From contig JAKUCV010002094.1 of the NCBI GenBank assembly GCA_028386065.3, positions 5,004 to 69,003 of the forward strand: a stretch of DNA of 64,000 nt, read 5' to 3'. The position numbers and the translations under genes were made by a program. The notes beneath the pieces are model-generated. The model saw only the letters and a list, made by a program, of their open reading frames with translations. It had not been told where the DNA came from and made no database searches. Shown in pieces: positions 55,603 through 64,000 of this stretch. This stretch comes from Turnera subulata. Lineage: Eukaryota; Streptophyta; Magnoliopsida; Malpighiales; Passifloraceae. Each line of letters opens with the position of its first letter. Within the stretch, counting starts at the first letter, position 1.

Positions 55603-58600
55603 TAGAGGCAATGAATCCTAAGGGAAATTGCTACGGTGGAGTTGTGATGACATATGGTTTTCAGCTCCAGGTCAAGAATGAGGTCCAAGTCCAACTAAAA
55701 AGTCTAAATAGAGGTACAAACTTTAATGAACAATAGAGGATCAAAGAGCACTAGAAAATTCTAACAAATGTTTCTAAGCATTTGAGGAAGCTTAAAAGGC
55801 TCTCAGCTCCTGATAGCTTGTGAAAATTTTTTATAAATGGCACTAAGGTGAGTGTTTCATGACACAATCAACTTATCTAGAAAACAACTCAAATCTCTTC
55901 TCTCTGAAACTCTCTTTTTATATCTTATCTAATTACAGAGAATTTTTTCCTTGCTGACTTAGGCGTCAAAGGATCTACTGGGATCATAAATCTTGGACTT
56001 TCCCTTTCAAGTCAAAGAACACGTATTCAAATCCAGGTGAAATCTCCATTTTTAACATAGACATAATTTTTCCACACAATTTTACCGAAGATGTTTCATT
56101 ATTGTGCATTCTGTGTATTTTTCAGTCAAGAATTCTAATTCGATGTGCTTTGTAAGTTAAATCATGCTCCAATTGCACCTCATGTCAGGCCAAAATATAT
56201 GATGGATCAGGCAGATAGCTCTTTCAACATTTATACATGAAACATTGAATGTAACTATGGAAGATTTACTAGAAGTGTCAACCGATACGCAAAGGGTTCT
56301 AATTCGATGTGCTTTGTAAGTTAATTCATGCTCCAATTGCACCCCATGTGATGCCAAAACATATGATGGATTAGGCAGATAGCTATTCAACATTTACACA
56401 TGAAACATTGAATGTAACTATGGAAGATTTACTAGAAATGTCAACTATACGCAGGGGTATAACTCTTTCTTTCCAAAGCACACTCACTTGGTATGCAAGT
56501 TCTTGAGGAATACCATGTCCCTAAGTGAAAACTCCAAGTCCCGTCTCCAATTGTTAGCATAAATAAGCTTTCTATCTACTTTGTGCAATGGTTAGCTAGA
56601 TTGTCATGGGGCAATGCTCACCTATTTATAATAAGTGGTAGAGTAATAAAGGACCAAAATCAATCCTTTGACCTCAACCATTAGCTTAAAGTTTTGGTTG
56701 AGAAGGTCGCTTAACATGGTAATGAAGCTAAATAATGTATGGCACTTAGTTCTCAAAAATTATAATTTCTTCTTTCTATGTTTTTATAAGACTTTCTACT
56801 TTGTATATTTCTTCTGTCGTGGTTAACAAGTTAAACATATTTGCATCTCAGATGATAATTTTGTTTCAAAATATTGATGATAAAAAAATAGAAATTTAAT
56901 TCGTATATACATTACAGGTAAATTTTTGAGAAAGGAAAAAATTAAAGCACTAACTATTTTATTGAATTTGTATCTTTTTTCTTATTTTACTTATACATGA
57001 TGATTAGTTTCTTAGTTTAGTTTTTTAGAAAAGCATAATTTTTCAAAAGTAAAATTTTCACTCATATTATTTATTGTGAAATAATTATTTGGAAATTTTA
57101 TCTTTTAACAAAAAAAATTATTGTTATGGTGGATAGACAGTTTTAATTTATTCTTTATTAATTGTTAATTTAATTTTAACTATGCATATCTATTTTTAGC
57201 ATAAATATTCAAATTTTTAAATATTATCGATAAGTGTCAGATACTTTTTAAAATAAATGAATTGATTGTTATGGTGGATTTTTATCTTTTATTTTAATTA
57301 ATATTTATTAATCTTTTTTGTTTCTTATTAATTATTAAATATTTCTTTAAAAATTATGCAAATTTTTCCTTTATCTGAAATAATATTTCCAAATAATATT
57401 AAATAATCTATAATTTTTTTCTCAATAACATATTACCTCCTTTGATATTTAAAAATTTTAATAATCTACAATTTTGAAATAAAAAATTTATTTTATTAAA
57501 TTATTTAGTTATTGTAAATTATCTTAGAAATCAACTAGATTTAGTCACTTAAAATTAATTATAATATAATTTAAATAATATTATTTTCTCTTAAAATTTA
57601 AATTATTTAATTGTTTGAATTTTTATACATAAAAGTAAGTTAAACTGTTTTGGTTCATAAATAGTGGACCAATTTTGTTTCCAAAAAACTATAAATAATT
57701 TTTTAAAATTAGCAAATTCTCTTAAAATTATGTTTGCAAAGACAATCCGATAGTGATTTATTCGTTTTGCTATATAATAAAATAATTTTTTTCTTTTCTC
57801 ATATATCATTTCTTATAAAATAATATATTATTTAATTTTTTGAACCTAAACATTTATATCATTGCGCATGCAGTTGTTTCTTTTTTTTTCTTCATAAAAT
57901 TGAGCAACTAATTAACATATATTGTTTATTTATTCTGTATCATCACAAAAAATTATGTGACAACACTAATTAAATTTTATCAAGTTATAGCATATAGGAA
58001 CATATTTGTTATGAATAACAGCCGAATGATTTTATTTAATAGAATGAAAATATAAAACTCTGTTTGGAATGGAATGGCTTGGAAAATCATTGATTGATTG
58101 TATGCATAGTAAAATAATATGGTAAATCTAAAGTCACTAGTTATAGCTATAAGGATATTGAAAGGATGGCTTAATTGCATCCATAATCCGATGTTTTCCT
58201 TCTTTTTATGAGCAAGAGTGAGACTATATATATATAGTAGACAGTTATTTGCTGAGAACATAGTGGATGACGAAGAATAGAAAGTTCGGGAGGAATGATT
58301 AAAAGAAAATTAACTTATATAGATATATTTATAGGGGAATATTTATTTATAGGGAAGAATTATAACGTTATATGGGTAAGGTCAGAGTGGTTAAGGCTTA
58401 AATGTTCAAAGGAACAGAAAAAGAAGTTAGTTATGAGAGTAAGTAGGCATTGTGAGGAAGTGCGCAAGCGATGGGAGCGGGGGAAGGAACCAAGTCCTAT
58501 GGTTAAGATTTGGTGCCAGAGGGCTTAAAAAGGGAGATGGGAAAGAGTGAGAGCAGTGCAAAAGAAAGGAAGATCCATCTTACAGTAATCTAACACACAG

Positions 58601-58749
58601 TACAACACAACACAAAGAGAGTTTGTGTGGGTATTCGAGAGAGATAATTGGTGGGGTTTAAAGGTTTGTTTCCTCCTTTGAAGAGTAGTCCAGGAGATTT
58701 GAAGAGATCAAGCCAAAGGGCGCATAAAGAGAAGAATAGGATACACAAT
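55603..58749. other. Intergenic region upstream of the second SKS gene
   Basis: No gene is recognised. It holds the tandem duplication at 56129-56456, a very AT-rich stretch from about 56880 to 58000, and the probable promoter and leader of the SKS gene from about 58500. TTAAAAAGGG near 58526 is a weak TATA candidate. Confidence 0.5.
56129..56456 (+). repeat. Tandem duplication of about 165 bp
   Basis: TTCTAATTCGATGTGCTTTG through TTACTAGAAGTGTCAAC occurs twice (about 56132-56285 and 56299-56445) with a few substitutions and small gaps. It is non-coding. Confidence 0.85.
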
Positions 58750-60581
58750 ATGGAAGGGGTGGTGTTAATTTTGCTACTATGCCTCACTTTCGGGGCGATG
58801 TTGGGGGTTCACGGTGAAGACCCTTACTTGTTTTTCGATTGGAAGATCACCTATGGAACCCTGTCTCCTCTGGGAACTCCTCAGCAAGTCATTCTCATCA
58901 ACGATAAGTTCCCCGGGCCAGAGATTAACTCAACCAGCAACAACAACGTTGTGATCAATATGTTCAACCAACTTGACGAGCCATTCCTGATAACATGGTA
59001 CGTATGAATGATTTGGATGATGAGGGGTGATGTATATATATGAATAAATGAAATATATGAATGTGGATGGTATTATTTGCAGGAGTGGAGTCCAACAGAG
59101 GAAGAACTCGTGGATGGACGGGACTCTTGGAACCAACTGTCCCATCCAACCAGGAACCAACCAAACCTACCACTTCCAGGTGAAGGATCAGATAGGGAGC
59201 TTCATCTACTACCCGGTGACAGGGATGCACAGGGCAGTAGGTGGATTCGGGGGACTCCACATCAACAGCAGGCTGCTGATCCCAGTGCCCTACCCTGATC
59301 CCGAGGATGACTTGACCGTCATCATCAACGACTGGTACACCAGCACCCACACCACCCTCAAGAAGCATCTGGACAGCGGTCGTTCAATTGGGAGGCCCTC
59401 GGGCGTGCTCATCAATGGGAAGAACGCCAAGGGAGACGGCAGCGACGAGCCACTCTTCACCTTGAAGCCCGAGAAGACCTACAAGTTCAGGGTGTGCAAT
59501 GCCGGGCTGAAGAGCAGCCTCAACTTCAGGATCCAGGGCCACCTCATGAAGCTGGTGGAGATGGAGGGGTCCCACGTCATCCAGAACGAGTACGAGTCAC
59601 TGGACGTCCACATCGGGGCCTGCTTCTCTGTGCTCGTCACCACCAACAAGGAACCCAAGGACTACTACATGGTGGCCTCCACCCGATTCATCAAGACCGT
59701 GCTCACCGGGAAGGGCATCATCCGGTACGAGAACGGCAAGGGCCCCGCTTCCCCTGAGCTCCCCGAGCCCCCAGTGGGATGGGCCTGGTCCCTCAACCAG
59801 TTCAGGTCCTTCAGGTGGAACCTCACCGCCAGCGCCGCCAGGCCCAACCCTCAGGGCTCCTACCACTACGGCTCCATCGAGATCACCCGCACCTTGAAGC
59901 TGGTCAACTCCGCCCACCGCGTCGGGGGGAAGCTGAGGTATGCCATCAACGGCGTCTCCCACGTGGATCCAGAGACCCCGGTGAAGCTGGCGGAGTACTA
60001 CGGCATCGCGGAGAAGGTGTTCAAGTACGACTTGATGCCCGACAGCCCGGCCTCCGACTCTCCTGCTGAGATTGTGGTGCAGCCCAACGTTAAGAACTTG
60101 ACTTTCCGCAACTTTGTGGAGATCATCTTCGAGAACCACGAGAAGAGCATGCAATCATGGCACTTGGATGGATATTCATTCTTTGCAGTGGCGTAAGTTA
60201 TTAATAATTATGTACATATATACATATTTGATGATCTATATATATATATATTGATGATCCACAACGTAACGTACTTACAGGATTGAACCTGGTACATGGA
60301 GCCCCGAGAAGAGGAAGAACTATAATCTGCTTGACGCGGTGAGCAGGACCACAATCCAGGTGTTCCCAAAATCATGGGCGGCAATCATGCTAACATTCGA
60401 CAACGCGGGGATGTGGAACCTGAGGTCTGAAATGTGGGAGAAGGCATACTTAGGGCAGCAAATGTATGTCAGCGTCCTCTCCCCTGAACGCTCCCTCAGG
60501 GATGAGTACAACATTCCTGACAACTTCCTAGTATGTGGCCTCGTCAAGGACATGCCCCCGCCCAAGCCTTACACCATCTAA
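58750..60581 (+). CDS. SKU5-similar (SKS) multicopper-oxidase-like protein, paralog of the minus-strand gene
   Basis: There are three exons, 58750-58997, 59083-60192 and 60281-60581, with GT-AG introns of 85 and 88 bp. The product is 552 residues. The signal peptide MEGVVLILLLCLTFGAMLGVHG leads into EDPYLFFDWKITYG. The cupredoxin layout matches the paralog, and the copper ligands are likewise lost (ITWSG, WHLDGYSF, LRSEMWEKAYLGQQM). A secreted, non-catalytic wall protein is the best inference, with pollen expression suggested by resemblance to Bp10/NTP303. An in-frame ATG at 58648 would add 34 hydrophilic residues ahead of the signal peptide, so 58750 is preferred. The second intron splits the Ala codon in FFAVA and is absent from the paralog. 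No stop or frameshift was found. Confidence 0.93.
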
Positions 60582-62640
60582 ATAATTATCTCCTCTTCTA
60601 CTCTTTTTTTTTTTTTTACTTTTTAATTCATTCAATGTCACCATCCATCCCCTAGCTGCTAGCATCTCCATGTTCATGATCAATAATTAACCATGCAAGA
60701 GTTGGGGCGGCGTAGTACCGCCCATTATGCTTGTAACAACTCTGTTTCTCATTTTTGTTCCTGCTCATCATTTCCTCTATATATATAAATATATATACAA
60801 AATCTTCTTCTTCTCAACTCAATCCATTAGTTTTTTCCCTTTAATTTAATTTTATATGCGTACTGGATTAATTAATTAATTACCTCGCCACCCAGGATGC
60901 AATGATAATTCTATCAATGAGTTTCATCAAATTTTTTAAAAAAATAAATCACAAAGCTCTATACGAAATTTATATATAATAATATAAAATTAATAGTGAA
61001 TGAATGACTATATTCCAGCTAGCATACTAAAAGTTTCTCTCCTATGTATTTACTTATAGTGAGTTAAAAATCCAATGCAAAGAGGACTATGTAAAATTAA
61101 TTTTAGTGGATCAAAAGTTGTAATTAATTGGCCTTAAATAAAGGATGAAAATGAAGAAGAAGAAAAAGAAAACAAGGGATAATCTAATTAATTCATGCGG
61201 TCTTCAATTTAGGTCATGCAACAGAGCATTCAAGCAGTCACTATGAGTTTTTTTTGGTAGATTTATGTAAAAGGCATTACATCATGACAAGGACTGAGCA
61301 CCTGAAGCATCCAATATATACTAACTGGTTCATTCAAAAATTGGGAGGTGAATACATTGTTGTGAGGACCAAGTCAGACGCCAAGCTATGCTTAGCAAGC
61401 ACTCCCTATGAGTTTAGTGTAGTGCAGTCTGCACATTGATTTGAAGCGAGATAAACATGGCATGGCCTGATGTCCAGGCACCATTCTCTTTGTATTTTCC
61501 ATTTCAGGGAACAATTGAAAAACATATTTATTACAACCATGTCATTTTATGATGCCTTGGATTACCATACTCTTTTTGGGATCATCTGATCTTTCATTGA
61601 AACTCAATTATTAATTAAATTTAATATAATATTAATTTAAAATTTTCAAAAAATAATTAATTCTCTTTTGTTTAAGAATATCTTTAGTTCCAATTTAATT
61701 TAGAAATCAAATTTCTATTGGAAGACTTCTTAAATAATTTTTAGCCATAAAAAGTCAACTCATTAAAGTGGTGGTTCGATACATTTTACCCCTGAACTTT
61801 TGATCAAAGCGCGCTTACTCCCTAAAAAAAAAACCGATATTTAGCCACTCGAATTCATTATTTATTGGTTCAACACTTTTGGTTGTACCGATTTTGTTTC
61901 AATAAATTATAGAAGTAACGGAGTTCATGGATGACGGATACGGGGAAAAATCCGGACTATTCAGATAATTTTTTCTATTTTTCTATTTTTGACAAGAATG
62001 AAACAAATATTTATATAAAAGACAAAAAATGACAAATCACAAAAAAAAAATAAAACTCGTTTATTCCCCTCTCTCTTCCCAAATTCTTCTTCTTTTCTCC
62101 CACACTCTCCTCACTTCCGCCACACTGCGAACCACCTTCTCTTACTACTTTGTTTTTCCCACCCTCTCTCCTCTCGTCCACCAAACCATGGACCATTGCC
62201 ATCTATCTATCTTCACAAGACGGCACAAAGGAATGGGGCAAGGGGGTTGAACCGATTTGAGTCGACGGTCCTTGGCCTTGCGTGCGATGAATTGAAGGGG
62301 ATAATCACACCATGGGTCCTATAACTTATAGCAAAACTCGTTTGAGTCCTAAAATAAAAAAAAAAAGACTCATTCGAGTCCTATAACATTTGGAAATAAT
62401 ACTAAATGAGTCTCCGTTCAAGTTACCGTCTGATTTTCTATTATCTTTGCAGATTTTTAGTCCTTATATGTCTATACAATATTATTTTAGTCCCTATACT
62501 TTTCTAAAATATTCGTTATGATCCCTCTTCGTAAAATAATAAGAAATGGAGAAAGGAGAGACTCGAAACACTAAATGCATATCATTACATATATTAGCCT
62601 TTAGGATTTAAAATTTAGGATATAAAGTGAAGTAATAAGC
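60582..62640. other. Downstream flank of the second SKS gene, no gene recognised
   Basis: A 61-codon frame at 61254-61439 is unidentified. Phrases at about 61785-61830 (TACCCCTGAACTTTTG) and 62315-62390 (GAGTCCTATAAC) look like degenerate transposon-end sequence, but no partner ends were found. A C/T-rich tract is at 62060-62180. Confidence 0.45.
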
Positions 62641-62778
62641 CAAAAATACTAAATGCTAAAATCTTAATTTCTAAACCCCAAACCCAAAACCAAAATTACT
62701 AGAATTTAGGATTTTAGGATTTACGTTTATGGTTTAAGATTTTTAAGATTTAGAGTTTAGAGGTTTAGGATATAAAGT
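62641..62778. repeat. Degenerate TTTAGG/TTTAAGA-type short repeats
   Basis: Phrases such as TTTAGGATTTA, TTAAGATTTAGAG and AAACCCCAAACCC recur, loosely like TTTAGGG telomere repeat but with no perfect tandem run. They abut the Gypsy fragment. Confidence 0.45.
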
Positions 62779-62780
62779 TG

Positions 62781-64000
62781 AGGCTTATGCCTCTAGGCAG
62801 TTGAGAACTCACGAGAAGAACTATCCGACCCATGAAGTACATCATGATCCAAAGGGGGTCTTTGCTCTGAAAATCTGGAGACACCATTTGTTTGGTGAGA
62901 AGTGTCGGATTTTCATAGATCATAAGAGTTTGAAGTACATCATGACCCGAAGGGAGCTTAATATGAGGCAGAGACGCTGGATTGAGCTTCTGAAGGATTA
63001 TGATTGTACTATTGAGTACCATCCGGGAAAGGCCAATGTGGTTGTAGATGCATTGAGCCGGAAGAGAGTTGCTTCTGTAGATGAGGACCCGATTTCTTAT
63101 GCTTTACCTTCCTTGGTGGAGTTGAGGTCTTTGGATGCCCAGTTAGAGGTGGATGCCCCTGGAGCGTTATTAGCCAATTTGAGCATCCGGCCGACCTTGC
63201 GGGATAAGATCACCGAGTTGCTGTTTGGAGATCCTCATCTAGCTGAGTCGTAGGACAAGGCTCTCGGTGGAGAGAGTTCTAGTTTCTATATCTGGGAGGA
63301 TGGTGCTTTGATGATCGGTGATCGGTTGTGTGTTCCAGAAGTCGATGATATGAGGAGATGGATCATGGATGAAGTGCATAACGCGCCATATGCTATGCAT
63401 CCAGGTAGCACCAAAATGTACCAGAACTTGAAGAGTCATTATTGGTGGCCCGGAATAAAGAAGGATGTTGCGGAATTTGTGGCTCGTTGTATAACTTGTC
63501 AGCAGGTGAAAGCCGAGCATCAGGCTCCTGCCGGCAAGTTGAGATCGTTGACTATTTCGTAATGGAAGTGGGAGCATATCACTATGGACTTTGTGATCGG
63601 GTTACCGAGGACCCGGGGTCGGCATGACGCCATCTGGGTTATTGTCGACAGGTTGACCAAGTCAGTTCATTTCCTTCCTATTCAGCAGACGGATACGATG
63701 GATAAGCTGGCGAGGTTGTATGTTTCGGGTATTGTTCGGCTACATGGAGTTCCTTTATCTATTGTTTCAGACAGAGATCCGAGGTTTACTTCCCCTTCTA
63801 GAAGAGTTTACAGTCAGCTTTGGGGACTAAGCTGAATTTCAGTACTGCATTCTAACCGCAGACAGATGGATAGTCGGAGAGGACTATACAGACGTTGGAG
63901 GACATGCTTCGAGCCTATGTGTTCAACTTCAGTGGTTTTTGGGATGAGCAGTTATTGTTGGTGGAGTTTTCCTATAACAACGGTTATCATTCCAGTATTG
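62781..64000 (+). pseudogene. Gypsy chromovirus pol fragment (RNase H and integrase), decayed, runs off the window
   Basis: It starts abruptly inside RNase H ([16 protein letters not shown]). [24 protein letters not shown] and VVDALSRKR follow, then the integrase zinc domain (MHPGSTKMYQNLKSHYWW, CITCQQVK) and core ([28 protein letters not shown]). Stops occur at 63251-63253, 63560-63562 and 63871-63873, with a frameshift near 63796-63806. Residues after NYPTH are replaced by a small duplicated segment. It is closely related to the 12208-36655 element but distinct in sequence. The 5' part is missing. Confidence 0.92.

Noticed and set aside
58648..58749. Upstream in-frame ATG of the second SKS gene as the true start
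   Set aside because: It would place 34 hydrophilic residues before the signal peptide, which would hinder secretion. The paralog has no such extension.
62641..62778. Interstitial telomere repeat
   Set aside because: Phrases like TTTAGG are present, but there is no run of perfect TTTAGGG units. AT-rich simple sequence explains it.
1..64000. Bacterial-type defence, toxin or biosynthetic gene clusters
   Set aside because: No operon-like gene runs, ribosome-binding sites or matching domains were seen. The window is plant nuclear DNA dominated by transposable elements.

Overview
The window is nuclear DNA of a flowering plant. The evidence is spliced genes with GT-AG introns, two members of the plant-only SKU5-similar (SKS) family, plant Copia and Gypsy retrotransposons, Mutator-like (MULE), CACTA and LINE elements, and no bacterial-style gene packing. 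I cannot name the species from sequence alone. I found two intact-looking host genes, one captured or host gene of doubtful reading frame (YIP1 family), and otherwise transposable elements, many delimited to the base by matching target-site duplications (TSDs).

Layout. 1-3.3 kb: an LTR fragment abutting a broken Copia element. 3.47-5.54 kb: a MULE with long inverted repeats and a transposase remnant (TSD TTTATTTAT). 5.58-10.25 kb: a Pack-MULE (TSD AAAAAATAA) carrying pieces of an Enhancer-of-polycomb-like gene. It is split by an LTR element without pol (5909-9548, TSD GGTGG), which is itself split by a solo LTR (7150-8493, TSD GGAGT). 10.8-37.1 kb: possibly a Helitron-like element, mostly filled by a 24.4-kb Gypsy chromovirus (12208-36655, TSD ATAGA). 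The chromovirus 5' LTR holds a 4.0-kb insertion (12751-16754, TSD TAAGC) made of a long solo LTR plus three inverted SINE-like units. Its integrase holds a 10.3-kb non-coding LTR element (23319-33648, TSD GGACC).

38.3-40.1 kb: the first SKS gene, minus strand. 41.25-47.6 kb: a non-autonomous LTR element with 2.4-kb LTRs (TSD GTACA) that looks like a chromovirus derivative. 48.2-54.1 kb: a second Pack-MULE (TSD GAAGACTAAG) carrying most of a YIP1-family membrane protein gene, with a 4.0-kb CACTA element (TSD AGC) in its right inverted repeat. 55.0-55.6 kb: a 5'-truncated LINE with a 15-bp TSD. 58.75-60.58 kb: the second SKS gene, plus strand. 62.8-64.0 kb: a decayed Gypsy pol fragment running off the window.

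The two SKS genes are close paralogs pointing away from each other, with about 18.6 kb of mostly mobile DNA between their start codons. They encode secreted, copper-site-less multicopper-oxidase-like proteins of the pollen-type (Bp10/NTP303-like) group. Premature stops in the retroelement genes are often C-to-T type changes, several of them CAG to TAG, as expected after long cytosine methylation. The most unusual items are the YIP1 Pack-MULE, the four-layer Pack-MULE nest, the inverted SINE-like trio, and the modular repeat-built interior of the 10.3-kb element.
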